Shown here piece after piece: positions 9,344 through 22,210 of a stretch of DNA of 64,000 bases. Origin of the DNA: Symmetrospora coprosmae (lineage: Eukaryota > Basidiomycota > Cystobasidiomycetes > Symmetrosporaceae); the NCBI GenBank assembly GCA_008802785.1, contig VUYT01000026.1, positions 232,669 to 296,668 of the forward strand, given 5' to 3'. The notes under the pieces are model-generated. The model saw only the letters and a program-made list of their open reading frames with translations. It was not told the origin of the DNA and did not search any database. Numbering within the stretch: the first letter of the stretch is position 1; each line of letters starts with the position of its first letter. A program made the translations under genes and the position numbers.

Positions 9344-12300
9344 TTATTTCGCTAAAGGAGCCAGGAAGCGTGTCAGCCTGGCAAGTACGACGCTTGTGAC
9401 AGAAAGTGAGAGCCGACATACCATATGGAATGCGATTCTGTGCGTACTGCGCAACCGAACAAAACCAACAAGTTCAGCATCCTACATTCGAATCTGGCGA
9501 GGGCACTTTCTGGGACGCCTACCTGGAAGCGATCGTAAATGATGCTCATGCTGTTCTCGCAAGCGTCATCGATAACAGTCATCATGTAGTTGGCAGCCTC
9601 GCGCTCTGCCATGTCGGGCTTGAAGCGGTCCCGGATCCGGTCGATGGTTCCCTCGCCCTTGAAGCTAGGGAAGTCCGTCGGCATCATCAGGCGACACGTC
9701 GAGACGACGTCCTCGGCGTAAGGTCGGCAGGCGAGGAAAGCCTTGACAGTAAGCTCGCAGAACTGTCGGTAGCCCTGCGAGTTCTTGCCGCCCATCAGCG
9801 TGATCATTTCGTGCGTGAGTTTAAACGAGTTGGGCTCGAATTTGATGCCCTAGAGGATGGAAGCGAGATCAGCTTCAGTACGCTCCTTGATGATTCGAGA
9901 AGTTGCCTCAACTTACTCCTGGCCGTAAAGACAGAGAACGGTCAAAGGGCATGGAGGACAAGAGTTAGCCTGGCACCTTGCTCCAAAGGGATTTACACAG
10001 AGGCGTCGAAGAAACTCATCAATATCGAACAGGAAGCCGAAGTCAATGTGCGTGATGCGCCCTTCTCCGTCGATCATGATGTTGCCGTTGTGTCGGTCTT
10101 TGAGCTGGAGGATGTAGCAGAGAACGGAGTAGGCGGCCATGGACTGGATGAAATTGCTCCTAGCTCTCTGAAATGCCACCGACTCTTGTGGACCGAATTG
10201 GAACAGGAAGAAGGAAGTGAGGTCGTTGATCTTGGCTCGTCCCATTTCATCGCGCGAGGTAGCGTTGGGGACCACATCGATGATGCCCGTCCCCGGACCA
10301 GTAGCGAGCACGCGGTACGGCTGGACTTGAAGATCGAGGCCGTTGACGTTGAACATGTTCTTGAACTGCGCGATGACCTGTAGAGCGAGCACATCCTGCC
10401 TACAGTCATCGCCGACCTTGAAGATGGCAGAGAGCATCGTCTCTTCGCGACGCTTGCGGGGCTGCCCACTCTCGCCACCCTGTAACGAGGGGAAGCCCTC
10501 GTCTGCGCCCCCATCCTTGCCGTGATCCTTGGTGTGCTCGCCACCAACTGACGTGATGGCATCTTCGTTGTACTCCTGCTCGTACTCTCGCGATACCTTG
10601 AATGTGGCCATGAAGGGCGTCTGTTCGGCACATGTGCAAGGTGATCAGCAGAAGTGGACGGGATGACCGAACCAGAACACTACACACCTTGGCATGCGAC
10701 TGCAGCGGTCGACCAGAGTGCCTGTCGATATCGATGACTTGGCCTTCAGGGTGCGACGGCAAGTAGACACCCTTCTCGACCTTGATCTTTGCCATCTCCT
10801 CATCAATCTTGGCTTTCTTCTCGGGCTTGGTCTTCTTGACGAGCGGCATGAGCTTCCTCGAGATCGATGTGACCTCATTGAAGAAGCCAAATTCCTTCTC
10901 GTAGAACTTCTTTGCTTCGCCAGACAGCGAACTGACGATGAGGTCGACCATTCGCTCGAAGACGGCCTTGTCTGGATCTGGCACTTCGGCGAGGTCGTCT
11001 TTGTACGCGTTAGCCTTCATGTTCCAAATGATCTGATGACAGAAGAGCTGCGAGATCTTGGAGGTCTCGAAGATGAACCGTTCCATGTAGTCTGTGGATG
11101 GCGTAGGAAGGGGGAAAGCGCCGTCAGAAGATTCGGTAGTTGGCTCGGCATCTCGGATAGCAGACTTACGAAGCGGGTCGGTGCGAAGAGCCTGCACGAC
11201 TTGAGGGACGTAGAAAAAGACAAGATCGACAGGGTGCTGCTCGAGGACGCGCATAGCGTATTGCAAGACCAGCGGCTCCTGGTTGAAAGCTGGCAGGAAG
11301 TAGCGCAGAGCCGACACCGGCGACACTGGCGCCCAGAAGACAAGGTTCTTCAGATGCGGGCGAGCAGCAGGAGAGACTTTTGATCCGAGGAAAACGTCCA
11401 GTGCCTCCGGCGATGACGAAGCCGCGAGCGGATCGGCCAGGACCAGCCGGTGCACTTCGGCCGCCACCGCAGCGTTCTTGAAACGGCTTCGCATGAGGAT
11501 GGCAAGGCGAGGGCTGTGTGTCCAAGTGTCTCGGACAATGCTAGTCCAGGCAGGCTGAAGCAGGATCTGCTTTAGTATGAATGCGGGATACGATAGGTCG
11601 AGCGCCCACTCACCTCCGTGAGTCCCTTAGCCACATTCATGGGCGGGTCCTGGCCACGCTTGGCATCACCGAGAGGGTTGATCCACACTGCGAGACGCTG
11701 AATCTCGTTCTCGAGGTGCAGTATGAGGACCTGCTGCAGGCTCCTATACTTTGCAGGCCGTGTCTGCGAGGTCTTCATCTCGTGCTCGAACGGAAGAGTC
11801 CGGCTCGAAATATGAAGGTGCGGACCAGCGGCATTTGCGTCATCCCGGACGATCTCGAGCAATCGCTGGATAGCCCGCACGTCCTCTTGCATCTGCAAGC
11901 GATCGGCTCCGTACGACCAGGTCGGTGCTTCCTCGAACCAGCTCAACGCTGCTGCATACAGCTCGTGGCGGTACGTTCTTTCGAGAGACGCTTCGAGGTG
12001 TGTACTGTTCAGGATTGAAAAACCGAGCGTGAGAAGCTTCATGCGCAACTCGCGGCACAGCGGGTGTTTGCTGTCAGGTGTAAAGGAACAACTTAGCTAC
12101 TTTTCGTCATTGCGGAAGTAGCGGGTTTCCTCTCACCCCCAGATCTTGAAACGCTGACACGAGCGGACGACAAGCCGCATGCAGCCCAGAACGAGGTACC
12201 GGTCTCGATATCGATAGGCCTGGAAGCGACTCGAGAGGAACTCGAGAAGATATCGATGAGGCGTCAGAATCGTACGGACCACCCTGGATGCTTTCGCTAT

Positions 12301-15300
12301 GGCGGCAATATCTGTTGGCGAGTACTCTGTTTTGGAATTGATGGGATCTTCCGCTCTACACGATGGTACAAGAGGTAACGTCAGCTTGCTCCGGACGAGC
12401 GGGACCGCTTTTATAGGACCAAGCAGGCCTCGCTTACTTGAGCAAAGCGGAGAAGAGGCCGCGACGGCGCCTGACAGTCCACGCCCATGCGAGGTGCAGA
12501 TCGACCATGAGCTTCTGCTCGACGTCAGCGCGCTTGTCCACCAGCCAGGCCCAGATCTCGACTCCGAGGTGCATGGCGGGCGGATTGATGGCGTGCAGGG
12601 GAATGAAGACGATCTCCCGGAGCAGCTCGTAGTCTAGCTCCGTCTTCGCGAGGATGACGGCGGCAGCGCGATACAGGATAGTCCGCAGTTCCTCGACGCC
12701 GATGGCCGACTTCCGTAGGCGCATTGCCTCGGAGATTGTGCGCAGGCGGTCTTTGAGCTCTTTGACGTGATGCGTGTCGATCGCATCGTCTTCGTGAGCT
12801 GTGGAACATAGCCGGAGAGCACGTCAGCTGTACTACAGACTCGGACACGCACTACAAGTCGCTCACATAGACCAAACACCGTCTTGGCCTCGGATCCGTA
12901 GGTGTGCCTTGTTCCGAACGCACTCGAAAAGACAGACGACGTGTCTGCTCGCCAGCCTCCATAATCGGGCAGGCCAGCTACCGGGCGAACAATGTCAAAG
13001 CGCAACCGTCAGTCAGAATTAGATCATGGGAAGACACCTGGATCGCACACTCACCTTCTCTCGCGCTAACAGGCATCTGCCTAGCAAGCTCGAGTGCTAC
13101 GCCCTGGCCCATTCCAGATGTAGACCGGAGCTCAGTTGATGTCTCCACGTCCAGATAGTCCTGGAGCAGACCGATCATCTCCGCCGGCGACGCGGCAAGT
13201 GCGCCTGCCAGCCAAACCTTGGCGTGCCTGTACATTGTCGCGAGCATCTCGTTGCGAACATCGTAGTCGTCTGGAAGGACGAGCGTGATGTCCGCTCGCT
13301 CGGAGCGGAACTCAAAGATCGGTGAAAACTGGAGGAGGTCTCAAGCGGTCAGCGAATAACAGCGGAAGACGGTGAGATGGCACTGCGAATCCCATCGCTA
13401 ACTCACCTCATCGTCCATCTCGCTCTCACAGGCATCTCGCAAGAGTGTGAGCGAATCAAGTATCCCACGCAGGAGGGTAGCATCGCACAGAAGAATGGGA
13501 AACACTGCAAAAATGCTATCGAGTGATTTAATAGCAGCGATCCTGGCCTTGAGGTGCGTGTTCGAGCATTGCAGGACCATTTCCTTGAGCCGGCTGGCGC
13601 TGCTGCTCATCATGGCATGTCGCCGCACGCGCTGTCCGAACGAGCGGATGAATGCCTCTGTTACGCGCGTAGCGATTTCTGCCAGGGGTCCTGCAAGCGG
13701 TCCGTTGTTGACGCCCGGATTGTGGAAGTACCGGAGCACGAAGGACGGGTCGCCAAGTTCGGCTCTGAACGTCTCGAGCCGGGCTACTGCCAGGAGGAAG
13801 ACCACCTGCGGGTAGGTGACGGTACGCGACTGGGCCACGCTCTGATTACTGAGGAACGGAGCGAGTTCTGCCCTGAGGCTTTCGGAGGACTGCGTGACAG
13901 GGCGGGAACCTCGTCAGCCATCGCCGTAGATCACCAATTGGATTCTCGGTACGCACTGTTCCGTGTTCCCTCCTCAGGATCGGGTTGTATTCGAGCTCAG
14001 TCTCGGTGTAGTTGAGTGGCGTACCATGCAGCAAGGACGGCGTCTTTGCGGCGATGCTCTTTAGGCAGGCCCTGTGTAGCTGTGTGTCCTTGCCCGCGCT
14101 GCTCGCGAGTCCAGACGCCGTGCTGATAAGCCAGAAGTTGCGGAAGAGCAGGGCGAGCTCCTCGGTGAGGTGCTCGCGGTGCGGGTGGAATGTGGGTAGC
14201 GCGAGGAGTGTCTCGATGAGAGCGAGCGTATCGAGCAGCTGGCGCAAACTGGACATCCGGTCTGCAGATGGGACCGTACCACTGAGAGCGGTGGCGCTGG
14301 GGCTGTGATGGAGCGAGAGGTGGCGATGGTGCGCCCCGGTGCCAGCCGACGCAGCTGGCTTGATGGGCGAGCTCTGGTCCATGAAAAGGACAAGGAGCTC
14401 TCGCAGAAAGAGGCCCGCAAATTGGGGCTTTCCGTCGAGACAGTTGGCCAGTTTGAGCGATGCGGCGTGAAGCTGTGAACGTCGAACTGTAAGCAAACTT
14501 CAGAAGAAATTGCACTCGGACGTTGACTCACTGCCGGATGGTGCGAGCGTCTTTCGGCCTCGGTGCCTTCGACAGAGCCAACGGGCGAGCTTCTCGCAAA
14601 TTCCGTCAGTGCGCGCACAATGTCCACAAAGTCCGCCTCTTTGGCCTCGCCCGCCAGCTCGGCGACACACAGCAGCGTCGTGCTCTCTACAGAGTGCGCG
14701 CCGGCTCCTGCGCCAACATGACTGTTATCGTGATGGTGCTGGAAGCTGAGGTCCGAGTTCCTCAGGCGCTGCAGCATCATCCCTAGCGCGAGCGAGCGCA
14801 TCTCGTCCTTCTTGCTTCCGGCCAGAGCAGGGCCAAGCCGCTTAGCGAGGTGCGTAACGGCGACGAGCGTGTTGCTCGAAACGAGTGCGCGCTCCTCGGG
14901 CGAGCGGACGCTTCCGCCCGCCATCCCTCCGCCGCCAGTGCTGCGGAGCGAGTCGTAATGCCCGTTCCCGTTCCCGTTGCCATTCACGCTTGCGCTCGGC
15001 ACCCACGATGAGCGGATCGACCCGTTGCTCTGGTCGCCCCGCGTCGACGGGAGGTAGTTGAGCAGCGAGTAGACGGTAGAGAGCGTCTGGTCGTCCTGGT
15101 TGGCCACCTCGAAGCAGATGGCGAGCGTCTCGGCGGCTCGCTGGAGCAGCGGCGAGGCGGCGGCTGGAGCGGCAACGTCCTCAATGCCGAGGGTGAAGAT
15201 TCGCAGAGGAGAGGTGATGAACCTGCGCAGGAGAGCAGTGCTGCCTTCGGCGCGGTTGGGGAATCTGCAAGTGCAGTGCATCAGTCAAATCGCCCAGGGA

Positions 15301-16893
15301 ACGAAAGAGGCAAGACGCACCTCTGCGCAAGGACAGCCACGCTGTCGAGAGCTGCCATCTGGACCTTAGAATCGTAGACTGGGCTCTGCTCAGAGAGAAA
15401 AGTGTCCAGCGTGACGGCGTGCGCGGTCGCGGTTTCCCCTCGCAGCAGGCACAGCGCCGTCCCGATCTTGAGGGCATCGGCGATGCAGTCGAGCTCGTAC
15501 TGGTCTGTGCCATCGTTCTCACTGTCTTCATCGTGACCTTCGGCCTGAGCGAACTCGTCCAGCTCGCGGAGCGCTTGAATGGCAGCTTCGAGTCTGTGCC
15601 TTGCAACGCTCGTGACCTCCTGCAGGATCTCTTTATCGATTGCAACTGCTCCGGGGTTCTGCGCACGGTTGCTGCCATTGCGAAGCCGCTCCCAGCCTTC
15701 CTCAGCGGTGTAGCCGCCCGGCCCTGGCCCTTGCCCTGCCTCTGTGTCTGTGTTCGTGTCGGCAGACGCGAGGCTTACGATGACGCTCTGCAGGATGCGC
15801 ATATCCCAGCGCGTCACGACATTAGCCACAAAGGGCGCGCTCCTTTTCTCGTATTTTGCGAGAGTGGAGAGGATGGCGCGCCCGTCGGCCGATGAGTGGG
15901 CGAACGAACCCGTCAAGCAGGCGTGCAGGCTCGAGAGGCCCGCGGCACTAAGCGGCTTCCCGGCCGTGGCGGCGAGGGCGTCGCTGAGGGCACTGGCAGG
16001 CCAGATTGTGCGTGCGGACTGCACGGCGCGCTGGATGCCATGCAAGCAGGGCAGGATGTGCTCGATGACGCGTGTGGCTGCGGTAAGGGGTTTAGCATTT
16101 GGTCATCAGGCTTTGGCTTCCCAGTCGAGCTTCAGCAGCATGATCTCAGGCGACTCACCCTCTGCGTGCTCAACGGCGCTCTTGAGACGACCGTAAGTGC
16201 CAAAGAGAGCACTAAGGGCATGCCCAGCGGACCCTCTGGCCTGCAGCGCAATGGATGCGGTGGCGAGGTGGAACGCGAGCTGGTCTGGCAGGAGCCACTC
16301 CGGGTGGGAGCCTGTGTGCGCGGTGAGTGATTAGCCAGTGCACAGATGCTTCTTGGGGGATGCAGGCGCGTGGCCGAACTGACCTTGCGCCCCAAGGCAC
16401 CTCTCGATGCGGATATCCCCAAGCTGCTCGAGCGCAGCCAGGACGACGCGCTCGGCCTGCGCGTCTGGAACGATGGCAGCGCGGAGGTACTCGCACACTG
16501 CGATGAGGGCATTCGCGTCGCCGAGCCTCCAGAGGCGGGCGTTGCGGGAGCTGGAGCCGGAGCCGTTCGAGCTGAGCAGCTCGGCGTTAAAGCCAAAGCG
16601 GCTCAGGGCGTTTTCCTGGCCGGCGCTGGACTGCGGCGCTGCTGCTGTTGCTGCGGCGTCGACAGCATCGTCGCCATTGCTGTGCTGGATCTCAGTATGC
16701 TTGCCCTTGTCTGTGTCCTTTTTCTTGTTGTCTTCCCTGCTGAACGAGGCGGCGAGGCTCGACAGGATGGCCTGGTGCAGGTTGAAGTCGAGGCTGGTCG
16801 ACGACGACGCATACCACAGACACGACAGCACCAGAGATCGTCAGCCCTCGTCTTCGCTATGCTATGCGATTGGCCCCCATCTCACCTGTCCAT
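9344..16893 (-). CDS. STT4: Phosphatidylinositol 4-kinase type III alpha (Stt4)
   Basis: Plasma-membrane kinase that makes PI4P from phosphatidylinositol. About fifteen exons encode roughly 2,000 residues. Exon 1 is 8 bases (16893-16886) and joins 16793 to give [17 protein letters not shown]. The middle is a long helical solenoid. The C-terminus has the kinase domain: [25 protein letters not shown], the catalytic loop [12 protein letters not shown], and the metal motif HIDFGFLFD. Near the end, [16 protein letters not shown] and [15 protein letters not shown] match the Stt4/PI4KA tail, which ends in the membrane-interacting IPY segment. The last intron starts GTATGT after IPY. Two acceptors are possible: the branch-site-supported one gives IPYAK and stop at 9344, the nearer one gives IPYG. 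The internal exon map is approximate; gene identity is certain from the kinase motifs. Confidence 0.92.
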
Positions 16894-17041
16894 CCTTGCT
16901 TGCAATTGCCTCGATGGATGCACCTCAGACCGTTCGCTAAGAAGGAGCGACGTCACGCGCAGGGGCCACCAAGATCCGTTGCATCATATAATAAAGGCAT
17001 TACTACAACAACAGCACACACGAGCGTCACTCTGACCCACA

Positions 17042-18159
17042 TCACATCATCCCCTCCCCGCCTCCTTTCCCATACGAAATGTCGAGGTTCTTTCTTGCCC
17101 GCGCAATGTCCTCCTGGAGGTAGAGGAGCTCCTCGACACGGGCGAGCTGGCGCGCCTGCTGGGGCTTGCGCAGAGCAAAGCGGAGGTCGTCCATGCGGAT
17201 TTTCTTAGCGTTTGGCGAGTGGACCGCGGCGGCCTTGCACTGGGCGAGGCGAGGCGAGGCGCGAGAGAGGGAGACACCCAGCAGCGTCAGTCGAATGGTA
17301 CGCGGGAAAGCCGGGCGAGGGGGAGAACAAGAGAAAGAAAGAGTAAGCGCACCAGATCCGTGATGTAGTCGACCATGATCTCCTCCAGCACAGCCACGCT
17401 CTCTGGCAGCGGGTCGGGGTCGTCCCCGAAGGCGTACATCATGGAGGGCACTGCGGCGCCACAAGGTCCGGCGGTCTGTCAGTTCGGCTGCTCGCGTACT
17501 TAGAGCTTGGAGTTTAGGGAGGCACGACACGCACAGTCTTTGGCAAAGAGGTTCTTCCGAGTGAGCTTTTGCCGCTCCTTTCGCTCCTTGACTCCCGCTG
17601 CGGTTCCTCCTGCGCCAGTGTGTCCAGGTCCAGCCCCGCCAGATGTGTTTCCAGCGGCAGCGTAGGGAATCGCATTGGGAGCTCCGCCGGGTTGGGGAGG
17701 GAGAGGAGCAGGCATGGGTGGCAGGGCGAATGCGCCAGAGGAGGGTCCCGCTTCGTTCGGAGCAGGCCGCTTGGTACCTCGTGGACCGTCATCGGTTCTC
17801 TGCTGCTGGTGCTGCTGGGCCTTGATGGGAGATGGGCCTGATCCAGGTCCGGTCGATTGCTGAGCAGGTGAAGCAGCATCTGCCTCCTTCCCCTTGCCTT
17901 TATCTGCCTTGGCTTTCCCCTTGCCTTTCCCCTTGGCTGTGGCTGTGGCTGTGGTCCCGGCTGCTGCTGATGCTGCATCTCCTGAAGGCGTCGCAGCGCG
18001 TTCGGCGTCGCCTGGCGCTGCTCCAGCCGCAGTCGCAGTCGCGGTTGCCGCCGCATTTGCCTTCGCCTTCTTTGGCCCCGCACTCGCACCCGCACCTGCC
18101 CCCGCCTTCTTCTGCTTCTGGCTCGGTGCTGCCGCCTCTCCTGCAGGGGATGACTGCAT
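17042..18159 (-). CDS. TAF13: TFIID subunit TAF13 with a long low-complexity N-terminus
   Basis: Histone-fold subunit of TFIID that pairs with TAF11. Three exons (18159-17535, 17450-17353, 17239-17042) give 306 residues. The conserved part is the last roughly 125: RKNLFAKDLPSMMYAFGDDP, PLPESVAVLEEIMVDYITDL, then CKAAAVHSPNAKKIRMDDLR and FALRKPQQARQLARVEELL. Before it are about 180 residues of Ala/Gly/Lys/Pro/Ser-rich sequence, with KGKGKGKAKADKGKGKE and Gln-rich segments. Yeast and human TAF13 are mostly just the histone fold. The first in-frame ATG I can support is at 18159. The frame stays open for another 114 bases into a poly-Gln tract, so an upstream exon with an earlier start is possible. 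Divergent from VPH1. Confidence 0.85.
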
Positions 18160-18517
18160 GCTGCTGTTGACGGTCGATGGTGATGGTCCCCCCGGTGTGC
18201 TCACCGCCGGCGTCCCCTGCTGCTGCTGCTGCTGCTGCCTCGGATAGACATATGGGATCGACAGGATGGGCAATCTGATGTGTGTGTGTATGTGCGTGTG
18301 TATATATGTGTGTGAAGAGAGAGAGAGGCGTCCATCCCTTCCTGCCAGTTTGGCCGCGCTGGCTCATCGAGGCCGCCCCCTTCCTCTGTGCGCAGTGCCC
18401 TGCCCCTGCCCGTTGACGCAACTCCAACCTGCTCAGCCCATAGCAGAGCAGAGCATAACATAGCAGAGCACACCCACACATCTCATACAGTGCAACGCCA
18501 CCCGCAGCCTCAACACA
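18160..18517. other. Divergent TAF13/VPH1 promoter region
   Basis: 358 bases between start codons. It contains a CTG/CAG run at about 18218-18237 (poly-Gln on the TAF13 strand if translated), a GT-rich stretch at 18276-18313 and repeated AGCAGAGCA near 18440-18470. Shared regulation is likely by position only. Confidence 0.55.
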
Positions 18518-21500
18518 ATGGCGGGACAAGAGGAGTCGCTCATGCGTGAGTCGGGATGCGATGGAATGCGATGGGCAGATGCACCCAGCGGAGGAGGGAG
18601 GGAGGAGGGAGCCCATACAGAACACGACCGCTGACACAGCATCCACGATACATGCATTCCATCGCAGGCTCGGCGCAGATGTCGCTCTGCCAGTTTTACA
18701 TCCCCCAGGAGATTGCCCATGCCACCACGGAGGAGCTGGGCCAGCTCGGCCTCGTCCAGATGGTCGACCTCAACCCGGACGTCAACCCGTTCCAGAGGAC
18801 ATTCGTATCCGAGCTGCGGAGGTGCGTCTTGTCCCTTGTGTATGAGTGTAACCGACGACGTGACGACTGATGCCTGATGCCACTGCTGGAACCAGACTCG
18901 ATGAGATGGAGCGACGCTTGGTGTTCCTGACCAACGAGATCAGGGATGCAGATGTCGCAGTGCGTTATCGCCACTGATACTCCTGCACGCTATCGTCCGC
19001 GGCCATAGAGACTGAACCCTCCAATGTGCTGCGCCGTCCTTCGTCCAGATCCGACCGTTCGAAGACACGCGGTTCATCCTCGAGCAGCGACGCGGGCCCG
19101 AGCTCGTCGACGAGCTCGACCCCCGCCTAAAGACGACCGAGGAGCGCCTCCGCCAGCTGCGCGAGAACTGGGACAGCATCCGCCAGCGCGCACTCGAGCT
19201 CGAAGAGGCAAGGGCCGTCCTCACAGAGACGGACGTCTTCTTCAAGCAGGCGCAGGCAAACCCTTCGTCCTCGGCACTCACCGACGACAGCAACAACCGC
19301 TCGAGCTTTGACGAGGCAGACGCGCCCTTGCTCGAGAATGCCCTCGAGTCTGGAGGGCAGGACGGCAGGGATCTCGGTGCCATGCACCTCGAGTACGTTT
19401 GATTCTCCCATCGCTCTTTGCTCCTCCGCGTGTCTGCGTGTCCCCTTTCCGCTGACGTTCGTCTACACACTGGCCTCACCACAGATTCGTCTCTGGCACG
19501 ATCGACCGAGAGCGGATGGGCACCTTTGAAAGGGTCCTCTGGCGCGTTCTGCGAGGCAACCTGTACATGAACTACGCCGAGTGAGTAGGTCCCTCTCGAT
19601 ACCCGTTAAACGATACATCCCTGACTCATGCATGCCCACCGCACAGAATCGAGACGCCCTTCCAGGAGCCCACCAAGTCCTCCTCGAGCGGCGGCGGGTC
19701 GAGCTCCAAGGCCGTGCACAAGAACGTCTTCATCATCTTTGCCCACGGGAGCGAGCTGCTCGACAAGATCCGTCGCATCAGCGAGTCGCTTGGCGGGACG
19801 CTGTACAACATCGACAGTGACGCCGACAAGCGCAGCGACAAGCTGCGCGAGATTACGGCGCGCATCGAGGAGGTATCGCAGATCACGCACGAGACCGAGA
19901 CGGCGCGCCGAGGGGAGCTGCTCAAGATTGCCGACAGCATCTCTGCGTGGTGGGGCTGCGTCCGCAAGGAGAAGCTTATCCACCACACGATGAACAACTA
20001 CCAGGTCGACCAGGGCCGCTCGACCCTCATCGCCGAAGGATGGGTCCCCACTCGCGACCTGCCCCGCGTCCAGCTCGCCCTCCGCTCGGCCACCGAGAGC
20101 CACGGCACATCCATGCCCGCCATCCTCCACGAGCTCACGGGGACCACAAAGGGCCCGCCCACATACCACCGCACCAACAAGTTCACCGTCGGGTTCCAGA
20201 CCATCATTGACGCGTACGGCATGGCTTCGTACCAGGAGATCAACCCGGGCCTGTTCACCTGCATCACCTTCCCGTTCCTGTTTGCCGTCATGTTCGGCGA
20301 CATTGGACACGGTGTCCTCATGACGCTCACCGCGGGCGCCATGCTCGTCTTTGAGAAGCGCATCGGCAAAGGATTTGGCAACGAGATCCTCGACACCTTC
20401 TACTTTGGCCGCTACATGATCTTCCTCATGGGCCTCTTTGCCATCTACACGGGATCCATCTACAACGACATCTTCTCGCTCTCGCTGAGCACCTTCAAGT
20501 CTGGCTGGGACTGGCCCCGTGGAGAGGGCGTCCTCGAGGCCGTGTCCAATGGCGGCGTCTATCCCTTTGGCATTGACCCGGGATGGCACGGTGCAGAAAA
20601 CAACCTCATTTTCACCAACTCGCTCAAGATGAAGATGTCGGTCATCATCGGTGTCATTCATGTAGGTCCTTGCTGCGTGTTCGCGCGTCATGCTTGACCC
20701 TCTGCTGACATTGGCGTCGAATTTCCTTCCCCTATCCAACAGATGTCCTTTGCCATCTGCCTTCAGGTCCCCAACTTCCGCCACTTTGGCAAGAAGTTCT
20801 CCATCTGGGCAGAGTGGCTCCCCCAGATTCTCTTCATGGAGTGCATCTTTGGCTACCTCATCATCTGCATCATCTACAAGTGGTCGGTCGACTGGGTCGC
20901 AGCCGAGGCCCGACCTCCGAGCTTGCTCAACATGCTCATTGTGGGTCATCAGTCTGCTCCAGCCTCGCGCTTCACGGGCTCCAGTGCTGAAGCGTGGTCT
21001 TTCATGCAGTACATGTTCCTCTCGCCGGGTACCATCGAGGACCCCCTGTACCGCGGACAAGCCTTTGTCCAGGCCGTGCTCCTGCTTACGGCCCTCATAT
21101 GCGTCCCCTGGATGCTGTGCCTCAAGCCGTACATCCTCTGGAAGGAGAACAAGAAGGTCGTCGAGCAGGGCTACACGCACCTGGGTGGCGCCGCCGGTGG
21201 GCGCGCATACGATGACGAGTACGCCGACGACGAGGACGGGCCGGAGCGCTCGGGCGCACACGCCAACGCGCGCGTGAGCGCTGCAGACGCGCAGGGCAAC
21301 TCCAATGCTGGCCACGGCAATGGAAACGGAAACGGCGAGCACATGGACGAGGAGCACAAGGACGAGTTTGAGTTTGGCGAGATTGCCGTGCACCAGGTCA
21401 TCCACACGATCGAGTTCTGCCTCGGCTGCATCTCAAACACGGCGTCCTACCTCCGTCTCTGGGCCCTGTCGCTCGCCCACGCTCAGCTCTCCGAGGTCCT

Positions 21501-21903
21501 CTGGGGAATGACCATCAAGGGCGCCTTCTCTGGCGACCAATACTTCTCGTCGAGCATCCTGCAGGTCATTTTCCTCTTCGTCATGTTTGCCATGTGGCTG
21601 GTCCTTACCAGTGAGTTCACCAGCGTACGTGCGCTGCTGTACCATCCATGCCGCTGTTCTGACTGGCGTGCTTGCATTCTTTCCTCAGTCGCCATTCTCT
21701 GCGTCATGGAGGGTCTCTCGGCTTTCCTGCACGCTCTTCGACTTCACTGGGTATGTCTTTGCTGTCCTCTCGCACCTTTGTATTGCGGTGACTGACCTCT
21801 TCTCGCTGCCACTTTTCAGGTCGAATTCAACGGCAAATTTTACGAGGGCGCTGGTACAGCCTTCGCGCCGCTTACCTTTGAGAGCATAGAGGATGATATC
21901 TAG
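18518..21903 (+). CDS. VPH1: V-type proton ATPase 100-kDa subunit a
   Basis: Membrane V0 subunit a, which forms the proton half-channels and tethers V0 to the peripheral stalk. About ten exons. The first is 28 bases (18518-18545), followed by the exon at 18668 that reads MSLCQFYIPQEIAHATTEEL, the typical N-terminal strand. The cytosolic domain runs to about 20200. The membrane domain then shows GLFTCITFPFLFAVMFGDIG, the FYFGRYMIFLMGLFAIYTG region, and SYLRLWALSLAHAQLS near 21445-21490. The arginine in LRLWALS is the essential proton-channel residue (Arg735 in yeast Vph1). The protein ends EFNGKFYEGAGTAF and ESIEDDI. There is a single a-subunit gene here, so vacuolar (Vph1) versus Golgi (Stv1) type cannot be told apart; most basidiomycetes are thought to carry one. 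Confidence 0.95.
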
Positions 21904-22210
21904 ATGCTGTGCGAGCTTGACATCCTTAGCATCGGCATCTCCTATCTCACATAACCAGTATTATCTCGTGCACCCAGCACTGTGTCCAACCAGGCACGTC
22001 AGAAATGCATTCACTTTCGCTACGCACCGTTCGCCATGCAGGCATAGGCAGTTCACACAGCATCGCGAGGGGTCGTAGCCGACATGCGCCTGATCATGGG
22101 CTAACTCGCATTCAGCTGGCTTGCTACATAGGTGTCCCATCGTGCACAGGTGCGCTCAATGAGGTTAACAAACGGCTGGGTATGGCTAAGCTGCTAGCTA
22201 CTGCTCTCTG
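21904..22210. other. Convergent intergenic region, no gene seen
   Basis: 307 bases between the VPH1 and RAD2 stop codons, locally poorer in GC than the flanking coding DNA. It should hold both 3' untranslated regions. Confidence 0.6.

Noticed and set aside
19606-21405. 599-codon minus-strand open frame
   Set aside because: It is the antisense shadow of VPH1, a common effect of strong third-position GC bias.
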